This document shows, one piece after another, positions 55,801 through 64,000 of a stretch of DNA of 64,000 nucleotides. Every line of letters starts with the position of its first letter. The first letter of the stretch is position 1. Source of the stretch: Darksidea phi (lineage: Eukaryota; Ascomycota; Dothideomycetes; Pleosporales; Lentitheciaceae); assembly GCA_030770425.1 (NCBI GenBank), contig JASJFT010000049.1, positions 62,001-126,000 on the forward strand, written 5' to 3'. Below the pieces are notes generated by a model. The model saw only the letters and a list, made by a program, of their open reading frames with translations, searched no databases and had not been told where the DNA came from. Made by a program: the position numbers and the translations under genes.

Positions 55801-58280
55801 ACAATGACGGCCAATTGACTGGCAATGCCACCGCGGAGGCTGCGGTCAGGAAGGTCTTATCCCCTGCGTCGGATGCGTCGGTGGACGGAGAAGCTTCCTT
55901 CTCGACTGCTGCAGAGCTAGTTGGCCGGTCTAGATCAGGCACTGCCGTGCAGGCCGACCCTGTTGACCCCCGGGCTGTGGAAGAATTGAGAACTCTCCTT
56001 ACCAAGGGTGACCGTGAAAAGGCTGTCTGGCACGCAGTAGATCAACGTCTCTGGGCCCATGCTATGCTTCTCTCGTCGACCCTGAATAAGAATGTCTGGA
56101 AGCAAGTCGTGCAGGAGTTTGTTCGGAAAGAAGTCAAAAAGATGGGTCGCGACAATCAGGCACTTGCAGTGCTCTACGAGGTTTTCGCCGGCAATCACGA
56201 GGATTGCATTGATGAACTTGTCCCGGCATCCGCTCGTGCTGGTTTCCAGATGATGAGCACAGACGGTGCGGGAGCAACTCAGAATGCCCTGCAAGGCTTA
56301 GACAAGTGGCAAGAGACACTCTCGCTAGTGTTGAACAACAGAAGCGAGGGCGACGCAGGTGCTTTACTTTCACTGGGAAGACTGTTGGCAGGCTATGGTC
56401 GGGTTGAGGCAGCACACATTTGCTTCATCTTTGCCCGTGCTGTAATCAACATTTCTGGTGTCGATGATCCCCAATCCGACATGGTGCTAATTGGCGCCGA
56501 TCATCGCCAAAATCCTCTGGAATTAGGCGTTGATCTCGAGCCTGTCCTCTTGACCGAGGTATATGAGTTCGGTCTTTCCCTGTCCTTACAAGGAGGCTCC
56601 CATATCATCCCCCACCTGCAGAACTACAAGCTTGCACACGCGTACCGATTGGCGGAGTACGGCCATCGTACGGACGCTCACGCATACTGCGACGCCATCG
56701 CAGTGGCAATGAAGGCAACAACGAGAGTCTCCCCATACTACAACGGAAGTTTCGTAGCAAAACTTGATGACTTGAGTAAGCGCCTCTCTCAGTCGCCCAA
56801 GGACGGCTCGTCCTGGATTTCTAAACCAAGCATGGACAAGGTCTCAAGTTCGCTTTTATCTAAGTTCAACAACTTCATCGCTGGGGACAATGAGGATGCG
56901 GCGTCAAGCCATGGTAATGGCCCGGAGGTCGGACCTTTCGCCAAAATTGCTGGTGATACGCCTGCTCTCAGCCCTACATCCTCAAATGCGGATCTCTATG
57001 GAGCTATGTCTGGTCAGATCGCACTTGGTGCTCCCTCAACCGCGGCCAATTCAAGATACGCGCCATCGAACACATACGCACCAAGGGTATCGCTAGAATC
57101 AAACCGATCACGATATGAGTCACAAGGCCGTCCGTCCATGGAGTCTATGGATGCTGGATCCGGAATGCGCACCGTTTCGGACACATACCTCCCATCACCT
57201 ACTCTGTCTAGCTCGTACACCCCGTCGCAATCCCAGTTTAGTCCATCGGGTCTGCAACCACAACTCGCCAAATCGCAATCATATTCCCCCCTTAGGGCCG
57301 AGCACAGTGCTCCCCAAATTTCGTATGGTAGCCCTTATCAACCCACGCCTGCCACAGAAGAACCATCGCCAACGTTCGGAGGTTACCAACCATCGGCGAG
57401 CTTCGACGACCCACCCGTGGCTTCTGCGCAACCATCTGACAGCTATGCGCCTTCTTCAAACTCCTACGAGCCACCCACTAGCTCGTATGAACCTCCAGTC
57501 TACGAGCCATACCAGTCAGATGACGAAGAGGAAAAGAAACCATCTCTTAAACCTAAGAAGTCCATTATGGACCTCGACGATGACGACGATCTCGTCGCTC
57601 GTGCGGCCGCGCTCAAATCCCAAGGAAAGTCTGCCGCCGACAAACAAGCCGACGATGCCTTCCGCAAAGCAGCCGAAGAAGATGCAAAGCGCGATAAAGA
57701 AGCCGCGGCGGCAAAGAAGGGTGGCTGGTTCGGCGGCTGGTTTAAGAAGGATCCTAATGCTGCGCCTGGGCCTATCAAGGCTAAGCTTGGAGAAGAAAAC
57801 TCTTTCTACTTTGATCCGGAGCTAAAGAAGTGGGTTAACAAGAAGGGCGGCGCGAACGAGGCTACAAAACCAATGGCTACACCACCACCACCCAGAAGCG
57901 GTCCTCCGAGTCGTGCTGTATCCAACAACAGCGCCATGGGGCCGCCGTCTTCTCTTCCTGGTGATAACCACCTCAGTGCACCGCCTACGCGTGCTCCTAC
58001 ATCGAATCCTCAACGCAGCTCGTCTATGCCGCCACCAATGGGTATGCCATCGTCACGCTCTTCCACACCAGGTATTCCCTCCGATAGTGAAGGTGGCAAG
58101 CCGCCCGTGCTCAGGCCCCCTATGCTGGCGGCAGGTTCAGGACCGCCGTCTCGTCCCGGCACTGGTATGAGCACAGCCAGTAGCATTGATGACTTGCTTG
58201 GCGCGCCACAGGCGAAGAAGGGCCCGGGAGCTAAGAAGAAGAAGGGTGGACGCTACGTTGATGTTATGGCTAAGCCATAG
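52833..58280 (+). CDS. SEC16: COPII coat assembly protein Sec16
   Basis: Single exon, 1815 residues, typical for fungal Sec16. It scaffolds ER exit sites and regulates Sar1/Sec23/Sec13-31. Order of regions: acidic disordered N-terminus with DDDFF/DDDDFF motifs (about residues 270-350); Pro/Ser-rich stretch (350-850); central conserved domain beginning YDCIAPTDERAADPLQRWR, with APIFTWGLGGTVVTTFPKQ, about residues 850-975; C-terminal ACE1-type helical domain (about 1040-1320) with LRTLLTKGDREKAVWHAVDQ and AVLYEVFAGNHEDCIDELV; Tyr/Pro/Ser-rich linker; and the Sec23-binding tail containing GGWFGGWFKKDP and SFYFDPELKKWVNKKG (about 1630-1675). The large disordered parts create many long antisense frames, which are shadows. 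Confidence 0.93.
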   Translation: MEDDGPNFSYAYGNTSAPSPSPSSWNPALRPNHESPDNLTTVAPNQQPSPQIIPQSKPELDQGLDDEDELPTISAVSAIPAHLSNGVPEREPNPDDGFFDRRGSGDVSQSVQPNSESEVNGHGVNGAEADELARATQALNLGDSAVREAHQDVNGASDAPQEHMNERDEIGVESSDEDPAQQYEHQGETTLLEDAVAESAKAPLIADAEPRTDDWGSTGEVFDLGGMPQDAPLDSPLDAPLATQQAEAIGTTVGDQVIGDSKVGGNAGGDIDWGTADDDDFFGGAASQPVESEHSTEQGPGAHVVQDTGAKPAAGTDSVWDIPLDDDFLPDTEEAPLFDLDDDEGFLEDESSQPARPVQSVPSTTSRYAPQTPQVQPPPVNAFGQPASQFTNFSTIDHKPATTPSTPYNAYVQPSPYQQQPPRPAMPSSAQSFADKAKGGYHSPYDLPDDVITTRRRPAHRTTSIPAAQPAQPPPRTSSMSNASAVRPPPSNISATSLSPPSSGHSMQSQMTGMPPNAPLKPAAPVKTASSDFFAELPVSTKPRAASRHAPSHGAPQPPVAHGFPPKERTSSWSSLRNEIRQDSGNLISQLQQPEQLPVFPDQPTAPVRSHSLPVPQPPPAPASNRYSPAPASSGPAANMRYSPAPPTTNTRYSPAPPQAPQASNHSPYASAPPTGPSRPPALPYAPRTSSPLAFHSQPHQNEMPASTHEHLAGHAPSHHALHSAEGVSRVPFKTPLEGVSENEEQLSTQPSAPRSETPPTRSRPSSAVSSPRKKGNYTPQYQSNQPASGSSVAPPPRAQSQSPSATMKQSHGLSYNRPASAHGVVSTLSTFGTQPSIQNVNTIPHRRQMSLEYDCIAPTDERAADPLQRWRGAPIFTWGLGGTVVTTFPKQIPRYGGGATMPMMKCCPGEVKIQSIKESLPLSEDVAKFPGPLKAKGKKKDVLLWLTQRIEAFDNQLNTPGLEHTLPADDLKRLGEKTLLWKIMHVLVDNDGQLTGNATAEAAVRKVLSPASDASVDGEASFSTAAELVGRSRSGTAVQADPVDPRAVEELRTLLTKGDREKAVWHAVDQRLWAHAMLLSSTLNKNVWKQVVQEFVRKEVKKMGRDNQALAVLYEVFAGNHEDCIDELVPASARAGFQMMSTDGAGATQNALQGLDKWQETLSLVLNNRSEGDAGALLSLGRLLAGYGRVEAAHICFIFARAVINISGVDDPQSDMVLIGADHRQNPLELGVDLEPVLLTEVYEFGLSLSLQGGSHIIPHLQNYKLAHAYRLAEYGHRTDAHAYCDAIAVAMKATTRVSPYYNGSFVAKLDDLSKRLSQSPKDGSSWISKPSMDKVSSSLLSKFNNFIAGDNEDAASSHGNGPEVGPFAKIAGDTPALSPTSSNADLYGAMSGQIALGAPSTAANSRYAPSNTYAPRVSLESNRSRYESQGRPSMESMDAGSGMRTVSDTYLPSPTLSSSYTPSQSQFSPSGLQPQLAKSQSYSPLRAEHSAPQISYGSPYQPTPATEEPSPTFGGYQPSASFDDPPVASAQPSDSYAPSSNSYEPPTSSYEPPVYEPYQSDDEEEKKPSLKPKKSIMDLDDDDDLVARAAALKSQGKSAADKQADDAFRKAAEEDAKRDKEAAAAKKGGWFGGWFKKDPNAAPGPIKAKLGEENSFYFDPELKKWVNKKGGANEATKPMATPPPPRSGPPSRAVSNNSAMGPPSSLPGDNHLSAPPTRAPTSNPQRSSSMPPPMGMPSSRSSTPGIPSDSEGGKPPVLRPPMLAAGSGPPSRPGTGMSTASSIDDLLGAPQAKKGPGAKKKKGGRYVDVMAKP

Positions 58281-58810
58281 TTATGAATAGACAGCTGTGA
58301 CGAGAGAAGAGAAGGGGGGTTGCGGATTGGGAATGGAGGATGTCACCTTAGGATATGGCGTTTAGATTACTTGTATCATGTGAGCATGGCGTTTTAGAGG
58401 AGCGCTTGCGCGCGTTTCCTCTTCTTAGAGGCGCGGGTTATTGGAAAGTTTTTGTTGTAAAGAAAGGCTGTTCATAATATGGAATTTTGTTTTCGCTCTT
58501 GTCTTAGTATTAGGCGGCCTTTCTGATTTGCATATGAAAAACTTCGTGGTCTTTCGGATGTTGGATTGAAACTGTTCCCGTTATTATTCGCAGTTCTGCT
58601 CTGGTGGACTACCTAGCCTGCATGCAGTAATACTTTCAAGAGCGCTGGATAGGTGCGGACCAATCCGTTAACGAAAATCAGGGGGTAGTGCCGCAGTGGT
58701 CTGTGGGACGTTGACGGATGAGGTACGAGCAAGCCCAAATCAACCTCGAGCATATAGCTCATCTAATGTTTGCTATGCTGCCCCTACCTCTCCCCTCCAC
58801 CCCGAACCGC
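58281..58810. other. Convergent spacer SEC16 / MYND gene
   Basis: 530 bases between the two 3' ends, T-rich near 58450-58510; no gene seen. Confidence 0.4.
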
Positions 58811-59887
58811 CTACTTTCCTAAATCCCCGATGACACCAATAGCATCCGGCGTCTCAACCCAGGCATTATAGCTATACTGCAGTTTATTCTGCATCTCGCG
58901 GACAGTGTCTACAGATGTATACGCCAGCCTAGCAGTAAGATGGTTTCCCGGTCTCAACATAGCCGGCCACACATACGCGTTCGCCTGCTTAACAGCATCG
59001 TACAGCTGCTTGATCTGCTCTTCCAGCACCTTGATCTGAGGTCCATGGTCCGTGCGCTCGAGTACACTGCGGTGACGCGCCGTAATGGAACTCACGGCGT
59101 GGGCCTGAATGACGCTCAGGATCTCGGCTGGGACGTGTAGACCTCCTTTGTGTCGTGTACGCTGGAGCGATTGCAGGTCGATCAGCAAGCGTATTTTGAG
59201 CAGCGTGGTGGCGAGGATATGGGATAGATTGGACTATTTTCCCGTCAGGAGATCAACGGCTTCGAAAACATCCGCATCCCGTGTATCCAGATACGGTGAA
59301 TCCAAATCGCTGATATCGGAGCCGCGCTCTTGTGCCTTGGTAGTCCACCACTTGATGAAGTCGTAGCACTCTTGATCGCGACCTAGACGGAGAAACAACG
59401 CGGGCACAATATCCCTCAAGCCCATATTATCGCTTCACCACAAGCGTAGCATATCTAGTATATGCTCCAACGCCGCTTACACAGCACTCCGCGTATTAAT
59501 CTTCATCAACGCGTCAACCACGTCATAGCGTGCGCGCATATAACCCTGTGTATCGGGGAGACCCCAGAAATGGCCTACGGCCGTCTCGAAGGGGTCAGCC
59601 AGCATCATAAAGTTGCCCAGGAAAGCGCGTAGGTCGGCTTCCTTGGCATCGAGGATCGTCTGCGCCTTTTTGATTTTAGTGCAGAACGATCTGTGAGCTG
59701 GTCTGTCCGCGGCTTGATGGTCTCGACCGCAGTAGAAAACTACTTTGCAGGCGGCGCAGCGACTTAGATTATCTCTTTTGTTGCAGATAGGGCAGCCGGT
59801 GATGAGACCTGTGGAGATGTTGAAGAGGCTTGGGGTGCCGTACTCATCGAGATCGAAGTCGTGGTAGTGTTCTGTGTAGGCGGCCAT
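58811..59887 (-). pseudogene. MYND zinc-finger gene with three in-frame stop codons
   Basis: Minus strand, ATG at 59887, one continuous frame of 359 codons to the TAA/TAG at 58811 with no frameshift. The MYND finger CPICNKRDNLSRCAAC and FYCGRDHQAADRPAHRSFC (residues about 32-69) is intact. Three stops interrupt well-conserved sequence: TAA at codon 137 (after NTRSAV), TGA at codon 151 (after DMLRLW), and TAG at codon 218 (after DLLTGK). Each could come from a C-to-T change (CAA, CGA, CAG). The first two stops lie in a 48-nt segment that begins GTAAGC and ends AAG, so they could be removed in frame by splicing, but the third cannot. Known relatives are fungal MYND proteins of unknown role. Either a recent pseudogene or a gene rescued by an unusual mechanism. 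Confidence 0.8.
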
Positions 59888-60290
59888 GGTTTGCTTCGTT
59901 TAAGTCAGTCAAAATATAATCATGGGATAGGTGTAGGTCTCACCTGCTATGAACAAGTTGATGATGTGCAGATTGTGGCTCTAGAGGTTGAGTTTAGGCA
60001 ATCGTGGGAGGCGATAATGGAGCGAGTATGAAAGGAAAGTTTTGCTAGTATGCTTTATGCGACGCACTTCTATTGGGGAATCGCGCTAATACGCAAACTC
60101 ACGTGGAAGAAGCATGATCCCAAGATACATATTTGAATGGGCAAGAAGGTACGTTAGATGACTGTGGCTTCGAAGTGACGGAAAGATACGTATCCGGCGT
60201 ATGTTTAGGCAGTACATCGTAGTTATACAATCATATTAACATGGCACATAACACATCCCACTCCTATGCACGTAACCAGAATATCTCCCT
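59888..60290. other. Intergenic spacer
   Basis: About 400 bases between the MYND gene start and the 3' end of the ACBP gene, both on the minus strand. No gene seen. Confidence 0.4.
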
Positions 60291-61579
60291 TCAGCCCGCA
60301 TCACTCTTCTTTCCTCCTAGCCCAGGTATCTTCACCTTGCCCAATTGCGCACCACCAACTTTCTGTACCTGTGCCACCGCACCTCCCAACAACACCCTAA
60401 TAGCACCTTCAAGCCGCCTATCTTTCTTGCGTCGCATCCACAGTAATACTACACTGAGGAGAACGATATCGATGGCGATGTGTTTTAAACTTCCCCACAC
60501 CACTCTCCATATCGACCGAAAGAAAATGTATCTCGGTGAATGTGAAAAGAGGCGTCTTGTTTCTAATTGTTCCCGTAAAGCGGCGACTTCGGCCGTCATC
60601 TTGACGAGTGCGGCTTCAACTCGTTTTCTCCACTTCTGATCTGCGGCCGATTCGGTGGGCGGATGTGGTGGTTGCGCTGGTGTAGGTGTGAAAAAAGGAT
60701 TTGGTAGTAAGCTTGGTCTAGGTGGTTTTGAAGGCGTGGCATAAGGTATGGGTTCCTGAGGTGCGAGGTCTGCTTGCACGCCTACGTTCTCGGTGGCAGG
60801 GTTATATTGCGAATCCGGTGCATCGACGAACTCCTCGCGATCGATGTCTGCTTCTTCGTCCTCTAGTTCTTCCTCGCTTTGAGACATTGGGCTCTTGATT
60901 TGCAATGGACCGCCGTCATCGTCTCCTTCGACTTCCTTGTTGACGCGTGCTTTGCCTCGTTGTCCGTAGCCCGGTGGGAGATGTAAACCCATCGACCCGA
61001 GTGTCTGCAAAGGGGAGGACGAGGACGAGGACGGCACGTTCGATTTCACCTGGTCCCAGACAAATTCTAGCTCTGCGACGAGTTCGCGCGAGTCTGGGGA
61101 TGGAGAGGCGTATTTGTGCATGGTGTCGATCAGCGTTGTTATGTAACGGCGTTTAGCTTCGGTTCTCGAGATTCCATTTTGTTGTTTCCATGCGTCCCTT
61201 TACACTGTCAGTATGCGTATCTAGGATTGGGGGTCGTGTGCCGTACCATTTCTCTCGCGCGCGATGCGCTTCGTCCGTGTTTCCTTCCTGTCGCTCCATT
61301 ATGCCGTCAACATCGCCCTCTGGTATTCGTTAGGGAATGTACTCGGAAAAACATGGAGTGATCAGATGTGCGTACCCATAGCTTGTTTGTACAATCCATA
61401 TAGCTTTAATCGCGTCGCGGAAGGCGGCTTCTGCGATCCCGTACGGATCTTGTTAACGGTATTGAGGGCATGGCTAAACACTCTATCTGTACACACCAAT
61501 CATTAGCATTACTCTCTACCCCATCCCACTACCATCCATCCCATAGCTTATTGGAGAACGTACCCACTGAATCCGACAT
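60291..61579 (-). CDS. Acyl-CoA-binding protein with C-terminal membrane anchor (ACBD5-like)
   Basis: Four exons, complement(join(60291..61197,61247..61319,61376..61486,61564..61579)), giving 368 residues; the first exon encodes only MSDSV plus one base. The ACB domain spans residues about 3-95: DRVFSHALNTVNKIR, PPSATRLKLYGLYKQAMEGD, EAHRAREKWDAWKQQNGIS, then EAKRRYI. After a long acidic/Pro-rich linker come a coiled coil (about 255-284) and one membrane span (about 305-321, IAIDIVLLSVVLLW) followed by RRKKDRR. This layout matches ACBD5/Atg37-type proteins that anchor to peroxisomes and act in fatty-acid supply or pexophagy; the compartment here is inference. All introns are GT-AG with agreeing phases. 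Confidence 0.9.
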
Positions 61580-62593
61580 GCCGTTCCTCAGTTACGCGCC
61601 CCACTTCAGGCGCAAGTCATCCAAAAGCGTCGCAACAGCAGCAGAAGGGTAGCTGTGCAATCAGCGAAGATAGTCGGGATAGAGGGTGGGAAAGCGGGCA
61701 ACAAGTGTCGACGTCGTGCATGGCGAAATAGTTGCGGAGCCGTCGGTGGAGAAGCGGAGAGCGGGTTGGTATTGGTAGGCCGAGGCTCGAGGAAGGCCGA
61801 ACACGTGCCGAAGTTCGGGTTAGTGTTTTTTCACATGTAAAGGCGTCTTTTCGCTGGTGACAGCAAGTTATTCCGTAGACACTTCCGCTTTTAACACCAT
61901 TTTCATTGTCTCCTTCGCTATATACACAAGCAGGAAGAATATATGGTATCCCCAATAAGCTGATCCGCATCTGATGAAATACTCCGGACGTTTTTCCTGA
62001 CGGACGGTTTTATGCACCATGCTGCCTGGTCGTTTTCCAGGACCACCTTATCGATGAATCTGTCGGAAATAGGAGATCCAGCAAATGGATCGTAAATTCA
62101 CTTCCCAGTTGCGCACTCCCAATCCGGTTATACTACACTCTATAAAAGAAACACAGCACCAAACCCACCTCCCTCTCGAAATCCAGAAATCAAGCCACGT
62201 TGGGATGTGTCGAAGCTGCATCAGATACACCGTACGACCGCCTTCGCATCGTTTTCGTATTGCAACTCTTCATTGTAGTCCACAGGGCGATGAGCGATAC
62301 TTGGCTCAGTGAGGAGTCAATCTTCCTGGATCATCAAGATCATCTACAATCTTGAAGAGAGAAGAGGTGCGCTGTAGGCAAGTTCGACAAACGTGATGCT
62401 CAAAGCAAATACTTGCTCATTCTTAACATAGAGGTTCTGCCTTTCGTAAAGTTGGAGGCTTCCCGAGAAGTAAACGTGCGTGACATGTACGTTGGAAGGG
62501 GAAGGCAATTATCTTCCAATAAGCCCCGACAGTATTCTGATTGAGCGCTGAACTCGAATCGGGGGCGTACAAGGACAACGATGACGTGGGGTC
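61580..62593. other. Intergenic region, no intact gene
   Basis: About 1 kb. Short minus-strand frames are present, but their family could not be recognised and they could be remains of the STAND gene starting at 62794. Confidence 0.4.
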
Positions 62594-62794
62594 TCACAGA
62601 TTATTCAACTGCTTTTTCAAGGTATCAACGAGCTGCGAATTCTTTTTGATACAGGTTCGTAGTCTGCCGATTTCCGCTGGCGCACCTTTGATGTTGGAAA
62701 GGAATCGACAGTATTCGATGCTTGCTCGTAACACGGCGTTCGCGGCGCCGACAATGGCGAAAGAGCTCGCGGCTATTGAGAAGGGTTCTGCCAT
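62594..62794 (-). CDS. N-terminal exon/fragment of a fungal STAND-type protein
   Basis: Minus strand, ATG at 62794. The 66 residues MAEPFSIAASSFAIVGAANA, then LRASIEYCRFLSNIKGAP and TCIKKNSQLVDTLKKQL, are the characteristic helical N-terminal domain of fungal NLR/STAND and ankyrin proteins. The frame stops right after QLNNL with TGA, but a GT within the same spot (CT|GTGAGA) is a good donor, so this may be exon 1. I could not find a downstream exon that continues the domain well. It is either an incomplete gene or a truncated remnant. Confidence 0.5.
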   Translation of the reverse strand: MAEPFSIAASSFAIVGAANAVLRASIEYCRFLSNIKGAPAEIGRLRTCIKKNSQLVDTLKKQLNNL

Positions 62795-63759
62795 AGAAAA
62801 GAATAAGACGATGGGGATATTGCGCTGGTAAAATCATGGAAAAGTGCGCATCGCTCGAATGGCTGTCTGCCCATCAGAACTATAGCCTCGTTTCCTTGGC
62901 ATATGGATGTACACAATAGTGGGAATAAGAGCACGTGCGAGGCTGAAAGATAAGCACTCCGTCACATACTCATAATAAATAGTAATAGTTTAAGACTGTT
63001 GACGTGTGTAGAATGTCGATGTACTGGAAGATGGTTAATGATGCAGAGGCTACCGCCGCAATAGTTGTATCTTGATTTCCACGGTTCACTTCGCTTAGTG
63101 GTTTCAGCACTCGACGTAGCATGTAAGTGTTTGGAGATTTATACTTACTCCGTAACGAAATCTGTAAGTACCCTAGGCCGTGTCGAGCCTACAATAGGGT
63201 GTAGTATGTGACGATGGATGGCAAACCCATCGTCTCCGAGATTGGCTCGCAGATGACGACTCGCAACTAGTACAATCTGCCTTTTTTGACTATGAGGGTA
63301 TACAATGCGCTCAACTCAGATCGTCTATTTGCTCATTCCACCCACTACGTACGTTCCTGCTCTTTAAGCATATCGATCACTGCGCAGCTGTGCAAGTATG
63401 GTCTCGAACAAGCCGTGAAAAGATATTCCCCCAGTGGTTCAAAGTTCAATTTGCGAACATTCACTACTAGAGCGTTTATGGACGCCTTGGGTTCGTCTAC
63501 GCACGCTTCAACTTCCAAGAGCACTCTCGAAACCGGCACTGGACTGCCACAAAATGCACTAGATATAGCCACCTATTGGTCATTTCACCCATTTTCACAT
63601 TACGACATGTACGCAACATTTATACTACACACTGGCAACGGAATCCTCATCCCCCTCCCAATGATCTTCGGCGATTCCATCTCCACAAAGCCCTCGCTGT
63701 CGTCGCGAGCTTCAATAAGAACTCCTACGCACTGCCTCTCAGCTTTGGCTGACTGAGCT
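62795..63759. other. Intergenic region at right end
   Basis: No gene recognised. A plus-strand frame at 63286-63756 and minus-strand frames at 63345-63923 overlap, and none shows a known family. Confidence 0.35.
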
Positions 63760-64000
63760 ATGGTGAACCTGAAGTCTGGCCAGTCCCGCAAGAATGACTC
63801 TTGGGTCCTTTCCCGTCTTCTCCAGGACGAGTTGTTCGCGATTGGTCGTAATGTCGATGGATTATGCGTTATTCTCTGTGATGCTGCGGGCGATGAACCT
63901 GCTAATCGCGCGATATTCAGCACCTGCGCATCCCAGCTCCTTATGGCTGCGACAACCTGGGCCTACAACGGCAACCCTTCCATCTTCATGTTGACGGTTT
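63760..64000 (+). CDS. Possible 5' part of an unknown gene running off the window
   Basis: An ATG at 63760 opens a frame without stops to the end of the window (about 80 residues), beginning MVNLKSGQSRKNDSWVLSRL, with later CVILCDAAGDEPANRAIFS and AATTWAYNGNPSIFM. It looks protein-like, but the opposite strand also has an open frame at 63600-63923 with plausible composition. Strand and reality are therefore unsettled. Confidence 0.35.
   Translation, partial: MVNLKSGQSRKNDSWVLSRLLQDELFAIGRNVDGLCVILCDAAGDEPANRAIFSTCASQLLMAATTWAYNGNPSIFMLTV

Noticed and set aside
57115..57825. 236-codon frame inside SEC16
   Set aside because: Out-of-frame shadow of the Pro/Ser/Tyr-rich C-terminal linker of SEC16.
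1..64000. tRNA and rRNA genes
   Set aside because: I looked for GGTTCGAATCC-type B boxes with a partnering acceptor stem and found none; a dedicated tRNA scan would be decisive.

Overview
This window is nuclear DNA of a filamentous ascomycete (Pezizomycotina). The dense gene spacing, the 40-140 nt introns with GT..CTAAC..AG signals, the presence of RPC82, SEC16, MAU2 and CRT10 homologues, and C-to-T/G-to-A decay of repeats typical of repeat-induced point mutation (RIP) all fit. Dothideomycetes is my best guess from remembered protein flavour, but I cannot prove it. Gene models below were spliced by hand; exon joins were checked for phase and for continuity with the protein family.

Layout. 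0-4.5 kb: the 3' end of an acidic unknown protein, then a GMC oxidoreductase bracketed by two inverted, RIP-mutated repeat copies, then a small probable mitochondrial protein. 4.8-22.7 kb is a conserved housekeeping block: MAU2 (cohesin loader), an EEB1/EHT1-type alpha/beta hydrolase, LOC1, VPS68, VPS55, PRE5 (proteasome alpha6), ATP15, MAK10 (NatC), a CENP-W-like histone-fold protein, QCR2 and RPC82. 22.7-27.7 kb is gene-poor accessory DNA: a broken 3' gene fragment, a frameshifted STAND-type N-terminal domain, an A-rich tract in AT-rich DNA, a decayed membrane-protein gene and a third repeat copy. 27.7-45.7 kb: citrate synthase and the citrate/oxoglutarate carrier YHM2 in tandem, a CRT10-like gene, CENP-I/Mis6, an unknown ORF, a serine palmitoyltransferase small-subunit-like gene, RSO55 (mitochondrial rescue release factor) and a 2EXR protein. 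45.7-47.9 kb has no convincing gene but holds three TATA-plus-pyrimidine modules. 47.9-61.6 kb: NEO1-type flippase, SEC16, a MYND gene carrying three in-frame stops, and a membrane-anchored acyl-CoA-binding protein. 61.6-64 kb: a STAND N-terminal domain exon and an unresolved edge ORF.

Themes. Two neighbouring pairs are functionally coupled: VPS68/VPS55 (the two halves of one endosomal sorting complex) and CIT1/YHM2 (mitochondrial citrate synthesis and export). NEO1 and SEC16 share a divergent promoter and both act in early secretory/endomembrane traffic. The most unusual observations are the YHM2 gene structure (a GC-AG intron, a 7-nt microexon and an apparent GA-AG intron), the MYND gene disabled only by nonsense codons, and the GMC gene lying between inverted RIP-mutated repeats. 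I see no CRISPR array, tRNA or rRNA gene, and no clear novel multi-gene system.
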